This document shows positions 1 to 8,753 of a DNA stretch of 64,000 nucleotides, one piece after another (positions within the stretch are counted from its first letter, which is position 1; each line of letters starts with the position of its first letter). Both the position numbers and the translations under genes were made by a program. The DNA comes from Oxynema aestuarii AP17 (lineage in GTDB: Bacteria > Cyanobacteriota > Cyanobacteriia > Cyanobacteriales > Laspinemataceae). Location: assembly GCF_012295525.1 (NCBI RefSeq), contig NZ_CP051167.1, positions 2,914,001-2,978,000 on the forward strand. Direction: 5' to 3'. The notes under the pieces are model-generated. The model was not told where the DNA came from. It ran no database searches and was given only the letters and a program-made list of their open reading frames with translations.

Positions 1-1
1 C

Positions 2-2341
2 TTGGCCGGACCGTTAAAACAATATGCGATTCCTTTATTTGCCTTTTTTATTCTGGCGGAAGCTCTATATTTATTAGTTGATTTTCAATTTTTAAGCGAA
101 CTGGAACAACAAGCCCCAGAAGGTCAAAGCTTGGCGATCGGGATTGCCAGCTTTCTCGGACTATTTAACGGGGTTTTGGGAATTTTTGAATTGGCGATGC
201 AGTGGTTTGTCTCCAGTCGGTTGATCGAACGGGTGGGGGTGTTTGCGGCGGCGATGATTTTGCCCGGATGCTTGTGCGCGATCGGTTTAGTTTCGCTGAC
301 TCAACTGCTGCCCTTTTTCTGGGGTCTCGTCGCCCTCAAATTTATCGAAGAACTGCTGCAATATACCCTGATTGAAGGGACCGGTCCGGTATTGTTTCAA
401 CCCTTACCCGACAGCATTCGCAGTAACATCCAGGCGATGGTCAACGGCATTGCCGAGCCGATTTCGACCGGGGTAGCGGGTCTGATGATTTTAACCACGA
501 TCGCGTTGTGTAACTTTTTCTTGCCCGACGCCAGCGCCCAAGAACAGACGGACATTCAAGGATTGTTTTTCGTACTGGCGATCGTGCTGTTGGGTTTGGG
601 CTGGTTGTTCGTGGTTTGGATTTTGCGATCGCGCTACTTGGGTTTGCTCGTCTCCAGTGCCGAACGCGGACGCTTTGGGGTCTCTGACGTCGATATGCGC
701 GCCTTCAAACGCACGATCGTCGAAACCCTCGAACAAAGCGGTCGGGAAGAAGACAAGCGATCGTGTATCGAACTGCTCACCCAAATCGACCCGGAAAACG
801 TCGGCGACGTTCTCGCACCCCTGCTGGTCAATCTCACCCCCGCCTTACAACGGCAAAGCCTGGAAGAAATGCTCAGGCGACCCAATCCGACGTATAAAAA
901 CTACGTCGAACAGCTCGTCGAACGCCCGTCTTCCACAGAAGTGTTGGCCCTGGCGTTGCGCTATATCTGGCTGACCGAAGCGGACCTCGATATCGAAACC
1001 TTACGCCCCTATCTCGATTCGGCAGTGGATCCGGTCGTGCGCGGGACGGCGGCTTCGCTGATCATGCGCCGGGGCAACCGCGAACAAAAAGCCGAAGCGA
1101 CGAATACCTTGCGGCGAATGCTCACGAATAAAGACGAGCAGGAACGGATTATGGGCTGTCGCGCCCTCGGAGAAGCGGATTACTTGCAGGGATTGCGGCT
1201 GTACATTCCCAATTTGCTCCAGGACGAATCGTTGCGAGTGCGCTGCGCCCTGTTAGAGGTGATTGCGGCGACCCGGTTTGAGGAATATTACCCGTCGTTG
1301 CTGCGCGGTTTGTATTATAAGTCCACGCGAGATTCGGCGATGCGGGCGTTGGTGCGTTTGGATAACGAGATTATCGATCGCCTCGTGGCGTTGGCAGAGG
1401 ACATTCACAAGCCCGATTTAGTGCGAATGCACGCTTGGATGGCCTTGGGACAGATCGGGACCATCGAAGCTCTCGATTCGCTGATCGGTCATTTGATCGC
1501 CAGTTGGGGGACGACGCGGCGCAATATTTTGCGAATTTTATTGAAAATGCCCAGAGAATCGGGAATTGAGGGGGTTCTCGATCGCCTCGGACGCAGTGGG
1601 GTCGAAATGCTGATCGACCAAGAGTTAATGTTTATGGGTCAAATTTATGCGACCCTCAACGATTTGACCAAAGACCGGGTGCGCGGACGGGAAGCGAAGT
1701 TGTTACGCAGTGCCTTGCACGATTTGATTGCCGACGCGATCGATCGCCTGTTTTTGTTGATGAAGTTTCTTTATCCTTTCGGTTCGATTCAGGCGGCAGC
1801 GTTCAATCTTAAGTCTGGCGTGCGATCGAATATGGCCAGAGGGCTCGAAATCTTGGATAATACCCTGGATATCCCCAGCAAACGTATTGTCCTGTCGGTT
1901 TTAGACCGCCACTCGGATCTGGAGAAGTTGCAAACACTTTCCGACTTGTTTGCTTATGAAACAATGTCGCCGAGCGATCGCCTGCGTCGCTTGGTGGAAT
2001 ATCGTTATTTCTTATCCGACTGGCCGTTAGCCTGTTGTTTCCATCTCGCTCGTGCCTCTCGTTGGAGTTTGACCGCCGAACAAACCCTCGCCTGTTTGCG
2101 CCATCCGAAAGGTTTTGTTCGCGAAGCGGTACTGGCTTATCTGCGAGTCGCTTCGCCACGGGCTTTGGCCGAATTGCTGCCGATGATGATCGACGATCCC
2201 GATCGCCTCGTCGCCGCACAAGTGAAGCAGATGATGGCAGAATTGGGTCTGAGCGATACTCATTCCCGTCCTCGAACGGCTCCCAGTCGCCAGCCGAATT
2301 TGCCGAACTATCGCGGAATCGCGGGATTTGAGGCCACGTGA
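2..2341 (+). CDS. MFS/nucleotide-transporter-like membrane protein with C-terminal HEAT repeats (5' partial)
   Basis: The reading frame is open at the left edge, so the true start lies upstream; the first codon in frame is TTG but need not be the start. Residues 1-215 hold about six hydrophobic segments typical of the second half of a 12-helix carrier. From about residue 225 to 750 the protein is soluble and built of alpha-helical pairs with HEAT-like spacing (for example the stretches around LGEADYLQGL and ALGQIGTIEAL). Cyanobacteria carry proteins with this carrier-plus-HEAT layout, often annotated as Npt1/Npt2-type ADP/ATP carriers; that family name is recalled, not tested. A cyclic-nucleotide-binding protein follows 74 bp downstream on the same strand, so the two probably form one unit. 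Substrate cannot be told from the sequence. Confidence 0.7.
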   Translation: MAGPLKQYAIPLFAFFILAEALYLLVDFQFLSELEQQAPEGQSLAIGIASFLGLFNGVLGIFELAMQWFVSSRLIERVGVFAAAMILPGCLCAIGLVSLTQLLPFFWGLVALKFIEELLQYTLIEGTGPVLFQPLPDSIRSNIQAMVNGIAEPISTGVAGLMILTTIALCNFFLPDASAQEQTDIQGLFFVLAIVLLGLGWLFVVWILRSRYLGLLVSSAERGRFGVSDVDMRAFKRTIVETLEQSGREEDKRSCIELLTQIDPENVGDVLAPLLVNLTPALQRQSLEEMLRRPNPTYKNYVEQLVERPSSTEVLALALRYIWLTEADLDIETLRPYLDSAVDPVVRGTAASLIMRRGNREQKAEATNTLRRMLTNKDEQERIMGCRALGEADYLQGLRLYIPNLLQDESLRVRCALLEVIAATRFEEYYPSLLRGLYYKSTRDSAMRALVRLDNEIIDRLVALAEDIHKPDLVRMHAWMALGQIGTIEALDSLIGHLIASWGTTRRNILRILLKMPRESGIEGVLDRLGRSGVEMLIDQELMFMGQIYATLNDLTKDRVRGREAKLLRSALHDLIADAIDRLFLLMKFLYPFGSIQAAAFNLKSGVRSNMARGLEILDNTLDIPSKRIVLSVLDRHSDLEKLQTLSDLFAYETMSPSDRLRRLVEYRYFLSDWPLACCFHLARASRWSLTAEQTLACLRHPKGFVREAVLAYLRVASPRALAELLPMMIDDPDRLVAAQVKQMMAELGLSDTHSRPRTAPSRQPNLPNYRGIAGFEAT

Positions 2342-2415
2342 CACCCTCCCGACACCGAGCTGGCGGGTACTGGAGTGTTGCTTAGTTTTTACTTTTTTTA
2401 CGTTTTGTTGTCGTA

Positions 2416-2916
2416 ATGCTCACCAGTGTTGACCGCTTATTATTTGTCAGGGCCGTTCCGATTTTTAAGGAACTACGGGATGATTTTCTCGTCCGGCTGG
2501 CTTCGGTCATGGACGAACTTTCTTTTCCGGCAAAACATACGATTTTTACCGAAGGTCAGGAGGGGCGATCGCTCTATATTGTGGTGAAAGGACGGGTGCG
2601 GGTTCACATCGGCAACCGCGATTTAGCACAATTGGAAAAAGGCGCCTGTTTCGGCGAAATGTCGTTGTTTGATGCGGAACCGCGTTCGGCTTCGGTGTCC
2701 ACCCTCGATGCGTGCGATTGTTTGGTGCTGACCCAACAGCAACTCTACGACGCGATCGATGAAACGCCGGGGATTGCTATTAATATTATTCGCTTGCTCT
2801 CCCGTCGCATTCGCGAACTCAATCGCGCTAATTCCGCACAACAATCGTCTTCTGCTCAAGGATCTGCCAGTCAAAGTACTGCCCGCAATCTCGATAGTAA
2901 TGCGGTCGGGGGTTAA
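2416..2916 (+). CDS. Cyclic nucleotide-binding domain protein (CRP/FNR sensor fold, no DNA-binding domain)
   Basis: This 166-residue protein is almost entirely one cyclic-nucleotide-binding beta-roll (residues about 10-125). It has the typical entry segment, the glycine-rich turn GQEGRSLYIVVKGRVRV, and a phosphate-binding cassette reading FGEMSLFDAEPRSASV. The cassette keeps the Gly-Glu pair and the Arg that grips the cyclic phosphate, so ligand binding looks possible. There is no helix-turn-helix after the domain, only a short Ser/Gln-rich tail. That makes it a stand-alone sensor or adaptor and not a transcription factor. It lies just behind the HEAT-repeat membrane protein and probably acts with it. 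ATG start. Confidence 0.85.
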   Translation: MLTSVDRLLFVRAVPIFKELRDDFLVRLASVMDELSFPAKHTIFTEGQEGRSLYIVVKGRVRVHIGNRDLAQLEKGACFGEMSLFDAEPRSASVSTLDACDCLVLTQQQLYDAIDETPGIAINIIRLLSRRIRELNRANSAQQSSSAQGSASQSTARNLDSNAVGG

Positions 2917-2995
2917 AGAAATTATCGATGGTTTTGATGATTTTTATAGCCTAGTTTGAAAAACAATTTTAGGTTGAAATTCTAGGGTAGATATA

Positions 2996-3134
2996 AGAGA
3001 CTGTTTATCAAGAAAATATCAAAAAATCTAGTAGGGGTTTGGCTTCTAAACTCTAGGGAAGTAGGGGTTTGGAAGCCAAATCACTACACGACACAATAGA
3101 ATAGCTGTTAATGTTTATTCTATAAACAGTCTCT
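2996..3134. repeat. MITE-like element with 13-bp terminal inverted repeats
   Basis: AGAGACTGTTTAT at 2996-3008 is the exact reverse complement of 3122-3134. Between the arms the DNA is AT-rich and holds a direct repeat (GTAGGGGTTTGG twice) and smaller inverted repeats (GGCTTC/GAAGCC and ATAGAATA/TATTCTAT). It sits between two convergent genes, so it may also serve as a bidirectional terminator. Confidence 0.5.
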
Positions 3135-3189
3135 AAGGGCGATCGCCTCCACCCAATCCCAGCGACGCGATCGCGTATAATTAATAGTT

Positions 3190-3921
3190 TTAATAAATCG
3201 CAGTTTTCGGCTTAAACCTTACGAAAAAGGGGATCGATCCCGCACCGATGGCCATTCCCAGTCCGTGTAACCAATATCCCGTACTACTCGGATTGATATT
3301 CGCGTAAAGTCCTCCGAGTTCTCCTATTCCGTAAAAGATCTGCTGGACGAACCACCATAAACTATAGAAAAAGGCAGGAACTTCGACAGGAATAAAAACA
3401 ATAATTAACGGTAAAAGACTGTCAATTTTTGCTTTGGGAAAGTTGAGTAAATAAGCCCCTAAAATTGCGGCGATCGCCCCATTAGCGCCAATCAAAAAAG
3501 CAGACAAACTCGGTTCGGCGATCGCCTGTCCGATCCCGGACAAAATCCCACAGAGTAAATAAAAACCAAAGTAAGTAAAATGGCCTAAAATATCTTCGAC
3601 TTTGCGACCAAAGACCCATAAAAATAATAAATTTCCCAAAATTTGACTAAAACTCCCGTGCAGAAACATTGCCGACAAGAGCGAACCGCCTCCCATAGCC
3701 AATAAGGCGACCCAAGCGGCGGGATTTTGGCTCGCGATCGCATCGTTGGCCATGGAAGTCAAGCGTGCGGGAACGAGCGCCCAAGTGTTGAGAAAGTCGG
3801 TGAGTTCACCACGAGCATCTAAGTGCAGTTCGATAATAAAAATGGCAATATTTAAAGCAATTAAAATAGTCGTCGCGATCGGAGGCGATCGTTGGGGTAA
3901 ATTATCGTCAATGGGAATCAT
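3190..3921 (-). CDS. Rhomboid-family membrane protein, probably catalytically inactive
   Basis: This is a 243-residue membrane protein of the rhomboid fold with about six hydrophobic segments. It keeps family signatures: the L1 region MFLHGSFSQILGNLLFLWVFG with Asn97, a GxxGAIxAxLGAYL helix, and His219 in WLHGLGMAIG. In the family the first helix reads GASGAI, where the Ser is the nucleophile. Here it reads GANGAI, with AAT coding Asn147 (bases 3481-3483). By established rhomboid mechanism a protein without this serine cannot cleave, so it would be a pseudoprotease, perhaps a chaperone or substrate-binding protein. The second L1 histidine of many active members is Gln93 here. ATG start; convergent with the upstream pair. 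Confidence 0.85.
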   Translation of the reverse strand: MIPIDDNLPQRSPPIATTILIALNIAIFIIELHLDARGELTDFLNTWALVPARLTSMANDAIASQNPAAWVALLAMGGGSLLSAMFLHGSFSQILGNLLFLWVFGRKVEDILGHFTYFGFYLLCGILSGIGQAIAEPSLSAFLIGANGAIAAILGAYLLNFPKAKIDSLLPLIIVFIPVEVPAFFYSLWWFVQQIFYGIGELGGLYANINPSSTGYWLHGLGMAIGAGSIPFFVRFKPKTAIY

Positions 3922-4222
3922 GGGATTTTAAATTTTAGATTGTAAATTGTACAATTATAGCAATTCTATTTGAGTGGTGATATGTATTGAAGGCTGTCAG
4001 TTCTGTTGTTACGATCTTGAATCTCGCCCGCGTTGTTTGACCTATTGTTTTAAAGGTTGTTCCCTTAAAAAAGTCCCCAAAGAAGAGCGCTCAAAAAAAG
4101 ACAAAGGTAAAGACGCGATCGCTCGCGCCATTACCTTCCAATATAAAATAGGACATCTGCAACGGAATTGAAGAAAGTCGAATCGTCATCCGGGCGATCG
4201 CCCCTCTTCAAACAGGGGAAAC
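3922..4222. other. Spacer without a convincing gene
   Basis: This spacer separates two minus-strand genes. A 65-codon plus-strand frame (GTG at 3974) encodes seven cysteines in its first 30 residues, but it has no clear ribosome-binding site, the wrong strand for its neighbours and a low-complexity tail. It was not accepted as a gene. Part of the spacer must hold the rhomboid-like gene's promoter, but no clear boxes were seen. Confidence 0.4.
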
Positions 4223-7200
4223 TTAAAACGAGTCAGAAGTTTCGATAAGGGTGAAATCAGCCGCCGACAAATTGACGACGCCGATTAAGGTCGCCAAGAC
4301 TTCATCTTGGAATTGAATCAGAGTTACCGTTCCCGTTTCGCTCAGATCCAGTTGCGCGAAAGTTAAGCCTCCCGCGAGGGCGATCGCATCCGTACCCGAG
4401 ACAAAATCGGCGATCGCGTCCGTACCCGCCCCCGCCTGCAAGACAAAGCGATCGTTTCCTTCACCGCCAATCAAGGTGTCGTCACCCAAATCGCCCCAGA
4501 GGAGATCGTCGCCATCGCCGCCACCGACGACATCGTTATCTTTGCCACCGTGCAGGGTATCGTTACCATCCCCGCCGCAGAGCCGATCTTCCCCTTCATT
4601 ACCGTTGAGGAAATCATCCCCCGCGCCACCGCCGAGGACATCTTTCTCCCCTACAGAACCAATCGGACGGTCACTACCGAGTCCGCCAAAGATCGTATCG
4701 TTGCCATCCGAACCACACAGGCGATCGTTTCCTTCGTCCCCCATTAGCCAGTCATCTCCGCCATTGCTTTGGATGAGATCGTCATTTTCAGCACCGCGTA
4801 GGGTATCGTTACCTTCACCACCGGATAGGGAGTCATTCCCCCCATCGCCATTGAGGAAATCGTCCCCCGCACCACCAAACAGTAAGTCTTCTCCGGAGAC
4901 ATCTCGAACATCTGGGTTGCTGGTGCCACCCCATAAACTATCGTTGCCCAAATCTCCCATTAAAGTATCGCTGCCGAGATCGCCCCAGATACAGTCATCA
5001 TCTTTACCGCCGTGGGCGATATCGTTATCTTTGCCGCCGCAAAGGGTATCGTTGCCCTCGCATCCTTGAAGGATGTCATTCCCTCGGTTGGCGTGAATGA
5101 GATCGCGATCGCCCAGGGATCCCACAGGAATGGGACTGCCATTGCCAGCGAGAAGCGTATCGGAACTTTCCAAACCTTGGAGGAAATCATTACCGCGACC
5201 GCCAAGCAGGTAATTGTTACTTTCCGTGCCAATTAAGGTGTCGTCGCCAGCATTATTACTAGGAACTTGAGGGTTACCAAAGCAGACTGCTGGAATTTCG
5301 GGAAGGGGAGGACAAGTACAGTCTAAATGAAACTCTGGCAAGGGAAGTTGTACTGCTTCCGGGGTACTGTTCGTGTTTAGAGAACGTTGTTCTAGAGGAA
5401 CACTCGGACAGTAAGGTAATTGAGGAGCGATCGCCTCCCATCCTCCACCACCCGTGTTCGTCGTGCCGCCACCCGTGGTCGTCGTATCTCCACCCGTGGT
5501 CGTCGTGCCGCCACCCGTGGTCGTCGTATCTCCACCCGTGTTCGTCGTGCCGCCACCCGTGGTCGTCGTGCCGCCACCCGTGGTCGTCGTGTCTCCACCC
5601 GTGTTCGTCGTGCCGCCACCCGTGGTCGTCGTATCTCCACCCGTGTTCGTCGTGCCGCCACCCGTGGTCGTCGTATCTCCACCCGTGGTCGTCGTGTCTC
5701 CACCCGTGGTCGTCGTGCCGCCACCCGTGGTCGTCGTGTCTCCACCCGTGGTCGTCGTGCCGCCACCCGTGGTCGTCGTGTCTCCAGACTGTCCCGAGTC
5801 AGTCACTTGAGCGCCGATCGCAAAATCAAACAGATCTTCGTCGGCGTCGTTACTTTCAAACGAGAGCGTACCGTCAAAACTGCCAGCAGCAATAGCATCC
5901 AATTGAATTTGTAAGCTGCCCGAAGTTCCCGGCGCAATTGTAGATGGCAAGGTTCCAACGATGCTGAATCCCTCTGGGAGATTGAGATTGCTGAGATTGA
6001 GGTCGGCATTGCCCGTATTGGCGATTGTCAGCGTCTTGCTGAGAGGCGTACCCACGGGAGTGCTGCCCCAGTCCAAAATCGTTGTCGTGCCGTCCTCGAT
6101 CTCCGTCGTGCCGTCGTTGACTTCAATTTCTGGTTCTTTAACCTCGATTTCTGAGGAGTCGTTGTCTGCGATCGCGATCTCAGCCGTATTGTCCGTGGTG
6201 TTGACGGTGTAGTTGCTGCCTGCTTCTAGCTGGATTTCGACCGTTTCCCCGTCGGTTTCGACCTCGTTATCGTCGATCGGAACTACGGTTAACGTGGCGT
6301 TAGTGGCTCCGGCGGCGATCGTGAAACTCGTAGCCGTCACCTCGGTGATATTGTTTCCCGCACTCAAGTTGTAGTCGTCGGCTTTCGTTGCGGTACCCGC
6401 GACATTGAAGTTGACGGTCAAGCCCCCAGTGGGTGCCGCTCGGTCTAAAGTAATGTCGAAGGTGCCCTCCGTTGACTCAGTTTCGTCTGCATTGGTATCT
6501 GGAGCGATCGAAATAACCGGAGTGCTAGGAGTTGGACTCACAGGAGTCGTATTTAAAAAAACCCCAACGTAAAATGAGTAAACCTCAGACACATTCCCAT
6601 CATATACAGCGTTCACTGCCGCTAAATCTGGCTGACCATCACCGTTAAAATCACCCACGGCAAGAGAGCGTGGAGACTTGACTGCTTGATACGTGTTCGC
6701 AGCACCGAATACACCATTGGCGCTTTGCAAAAGTAGGGCAATTTTGTAGTCCCAAGAACATCCAACTGCTAAATCAAGCTTGCCATCTCCATCGAAATCC
6801 GCGATCGCTACACTGGTAGGGGAACTAATCCCTATCTCATCGATCGTCTGAGGGTTAAAGTTACCCGTACCGTCTCCTAACAGTACCGAAACACCATTAT
6901 TGCTTGTAGTCGTTACGGCTAAATCACTGTTCCCATCGTCGTTTAAATCGGCTACTGCAACGCAACTTGCCCCATCTCCTACCCCATAGGCGATCGGAGA
7001 ATCGAAGCTGCCAGTGCCGTTCCCCAAGAGTACGGCAACTTTGCCATCCCGATAGTTGGCCACAGCCAAATCAGCGTTGTTATCACCGTTGAAGTCTCCC
7101 ACGGCTAAAGAGGCATCAGACCCATTGCCCACCTGATAGGTTGTCTCAAGGCTGAAACTGCCCGCCCCGTTTCCCAACAAGATCGCAACTTGGTCATCGA

Positions 7201-8164
7201 TAGAACTTCCCATAGGCCAAGAAGAATTGGCCACAGCCAAATCGACTTTGCCATCGCTGTTGAAGTCCCCCACGGCTACGGAACGAGGAGGTTTACTGCC
7301 TACCTCATAAGTCATTTCAGGGTTGAAACTGCCATTCCCATCGCCCAAAAGGACTGAAACTTTGGTATCGGAAGAATTAGCCACAACCACATCAGCTTTT
7401 CCATCCCCGTTGAAATCTTCCACTGCTAACGAGTGTGGGGCATCTCCTACCGAAAATTTTGTTTGAGGGCTAAAGCTGCCGTTGTCATTGGCTAACAGGA
7501 TCGAAATTGTGTCGTCTCCGGAGTTGGCTACGGCCAAGTCCAGATGGTTGTCGCCGTTGAAGTCTCCCAACGCTACAAAATAGGGCGTATTTCCCACTTT
7601 ATAAAGGCTTGGACTGTCAAAGGTGACTTCGAGGAGGGCGGGGTAGGCGGCCATTGCGGGGGCAGAGAAGGCTTTTTGCGCTCCTATTTTTCCGGCAATG
7701 GCGTCTAAGTCCCAGTGTCCGCCTCGTTTGCGATTCCCGACTGGGGAGCTAGATGCAGCGATATTGGCGCCTGTTAAATGGTGTAATTTCTCGATGAAGG
7801 TTCGCCCGATTTCTCCGGCAGCGATATTGCAGCCGTAGAGGAGGACGGAAAATTGAGGATCGTTAAGGGAGAGTTGATAAAAGCTGTTGAATAAGCTGGC
7901 GTAGCGGTCGAAATGATTACCGTTAATACTGATATTGCCCAAATGTAGGGTGCCGGGGGAACCGTGACTGATGAGGTGAACGGCTTTGGTATGGGGGCGA
8001 TCGCGCAGCGCTGCCGCGATTTGTTCTAGGGGATCCCCAACGGGGTCGAGGATAATGAGTTCTATTCCTTTTTTTATCCCCGCCGCGAGGAGTTCCCAGG
8101 CGGGAAGGTTCGGGTCGATTAAGGCAATTTCATTTTGAGGATGTCGAGCTTCGATGACTTTCAT
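4223..8164 (-). CDS. Large secreted DUF4347 / FG-GAP / Calx-beta / RTX protein
   Basis: This 1313-residue protein is a chain of extracellular modules. Residues 1-180 match DUF4347, with His67 in HLISHGSPG and Cys112 in LLYGCN, placed like the His-Cys dyad of clan CD cysteine peptidases. Residues about 190-540 are seven FG-GAP/VCBS repeats (GDFNGDG pattern with Asp-rich calcium loops). About 545-670 is a Calx-beta domain. About 680-790 is an Ig-like domain of the choice-of-anchor/DUF1573 type. Residues 795-906 are sixteen Thr/Gly heptapeptides. About 960-1230 are RTX nonapeptides (GGxGxDxLx), followed by the usual C-terminal RTX cap. RTX proteins are exported by type I secretion without a signal peptide, which fits the lack of one here. 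No type I exporter is in the window. ATG start with ribosome-binding site GGAGG. Confidence 0.9.
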   Translation of the reverse strand: MKVIEARHPQNEIALIDPNLPAWELLAAGIKKGIELIILDPVGDPLEQIAAALRDRPHTKAVHLISHGSPGTLHLGNISINGNHFDRYASLFNSFYQLSLNDPQFSVLLYGCNIAAGEIGRTFIEKLHHLTGANIAASSSPVGNRKRGGHWDLDAIAGKIGAQKAFSAPAMAAYPALLEVTFDSPSLYKVGNTPYFVALGDFNGDNHLDLAVANSGDDTISILLANDNGSFSPQTKFSVGDAPHSLAVEDFNGDGKADVVVANSSDTKVSVLLGDGNGSFNPEMTYEVGSKPPRSVAVGDFNSDGKVDLAVANSSWPMGSSIDDQVAILLGNGAGSFSLETTYQVGNGSDASLAVGDFNGDNNADLAVANYRDGKVAVLLGNGTGSFDSPIAYGVGDGASCVAVADLNDDGNSDLAVTTTSNNGVSVLLGDGTGNFNPQTIDEIGISSPTSVAIADFDGDGKLDLAVGCSWDYKIALLLQSANGVFGAANTYQAVKSPRSLAVGDFNGDGQPDLAAVNAVYDGNVSEVYSFYVGVFLNTTPVSPTPSTPVISIAPDTNADETESTEGTFDITLDRAAPTGGLTVNFNVAGTATKADDYNLSAGNNITEVTATSFTIAAGATNATLTVVPIDDNEVETDGETVEIQLEAGSNYTVNTTDNTAEIAIADNDSSEIEVKEPEIEVNDGTTEIEDGTTTILDWGSTPVGTPLSKTLTIANTGNADLNLSNLNLPEGFSIVGTLPSTIAPGTSGSLQIQLDAIAAGSFDGTLSFESNDADEDLFDFAIGAQVTDSGQSGDTTTTGGGTTTTGGDTTTTGGGTTTTGGDTTTTGGDTTTTGGGTTNTGGDTTTTGGGTTNTGGDTTTTGGGTTTTGGGTTNTGGDTTTTGGGTTTTGGDTTTTGGGTTNTGGGGWEAIAPQLPYCPSVPLEQRSLNTNSTPEAVQLPLPEFHLDCTCPPLPEIPAVCFGNPQVPSNNAGDDTLIGTESNNYLLGGRGNDFLQGLESSDTLLAGNGSPIPVGSLGDRDLIHANRGNDILQGCEGNDTLCGGKDNDIAHGGKDDDCIWGDLGSDTLMGDLGNDSLWGGTSNPDVRDVSGEDLLFGGAGDDFLNGDGGNDSLSGGEGNDTLRGAENDDLIQSNGGDDWLMGDEGNDRLCGSDGNDTIFGGLGSDRPIGSVGEKDVLGGGAGDDFLNGNEGEDRLCGGDGNDTLHGGKDNDVVGGGDGDDLLWGDLGDDTLIGGEGNDRFVLQAGAGTDAIADFVSGTDAIALAGGLTFAQLDLSETGTVTLIQFQDEVLATLIGVVNLSAADFTLIETSDSF
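5447..5782 (-). repeat. Sixteen-copy 21-bp coding minisatellite
   Basis: There are exactly 16 uninterrupted 21-bp units, each coding (D/G)TT(T/N)TGG in the 1313-residue RTX protein. Units alternate mainly between Asp- and Gly-starting forms, and five carry Asn at position 4. The period is a multiple of three and the units lack stops in several frames, which produces long open but meaningless frames on both strands. It forms a Thr/Gly linker between the Ig-like domain and the RTX part. Confidence 0.95.
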
Positions 8165-8181
8165 TTTTCAAGCCCTCCGCA

Positions 8182-8216
8182 CAATCCGAGCCAACTTTAG
8201 TGGCTCTCCCGGATTG
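8182..8216 (-). promoter_or_regulatory. Hairpin adjoining the ribosome-binding site of the DUF4347 gene
   Basis: In the transcript, CAATCC and GAGCCA pair with TGGCTC and GGATTG (6 + 6 bp, a 4-nt bulge, 7-nt loop CTAAAGT). The hairpin ends one base before GCGGAGGG, which contains the Shine-Dalgarno sequence for the ATG at 8164. Such a position suits control of translation initiation. It matches no riboswitch class that I recognise. Confidence 0.5.
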
Positions 8217-8662
8217 GCGGCGACCGTCGAAAGGCATCAAAACGAATTTTCAAGGGTTTGGTGCTTTCTCTGTTCGGAACTTTAGAAGCGGTTACGTCGG
8301 TCGAGGAGGCTGGACGTGCGAGCCAGAGGCTAAGTCTACCGAGTTTCAGTTGTTTCAGATCTCCTGATTTAAGTAACCGATCGCCCCTGACGAAACCGCT
8401 TTACCTTCGCTCCTGGGGAGCCATTTTGACTCGGCTTTATTGGTCTACCGATCGCATCGAGTCGGTAGTGTAATTCTCTGTAATAAAAAAACCCCGCTAA
8501 CAGGAAGGGAAAACCCATCGTTCTGTTTGAGAAGCGATCTCTATTGAAAACTCTTGAATTTGCTCAAGGGTTTTGCGATCGCTACGGTGGGGGTCTCCAC
8601 GAGATTTTCTTGTTTGAGAATTTGTTCCCCGATCCTATCATTTTGAGAAATAAAATTTTATT
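8217..8662 (-). other. Long leader region upstream of the DUF4347 gene
   Basis: There is no credible gene here. Seen in transcript sense, the region has an 11-bp imperfect inverted repeat (8547-8574, AAAACyCTTGA type) and a GC-rich segment followed by a run of seven T near 8478-8500 that could act as an attenuator or as the end of hemW transcripts. If the promoter at 8663-8690 is used, this is a leader of nearly 500 nt. Confidence 0.35.
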
Positions 8663-8690
8663 ATTATAACACTTTTTTAAAAATTTACAA
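8663..8690 (-). promoter_or_regulatory. Sigma70-type promoter for the DUF4347 gene
   Basis: On the minus strand TTGTAA (8685-8690) and TATAAT (8663-8668) are separated by 16 bp in a strongly AT-rich stretch. The -10 box is a perfect consensus and the -35 box matches at four of six positions. It points towards the DUF4347 gene about 500 bp away. Confidence 0.5.
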
Positions 8691-8753
8691 ATCAGGAATA
8701 ATACGGAGTCTACTGCGAGAACATCTTTGTTAACCGTACTCCGGTGAGGCTGA

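Noticed and set aside
3974-4171. 65-codon cysteine-rich frame
   Set aside because: It has a GTG start, no clear ribosome-binding site and low-complexity C-terminal half; it opposes the strand of both neighbours.
5392-5914. Long Arg/Val-rich open frames over the minisatellite
   Set aside because: They arise because the 21-bp unit is a multiple of three and free of stops in other frames; the true frame is the Thr/Gly coding one.
8258-8473. 71-codon plus-strand frame
   Set aside because: It has a TTG start, no ribosome-binding site, and lies inside the probable leader of the minus-strand DUF4347 gene.
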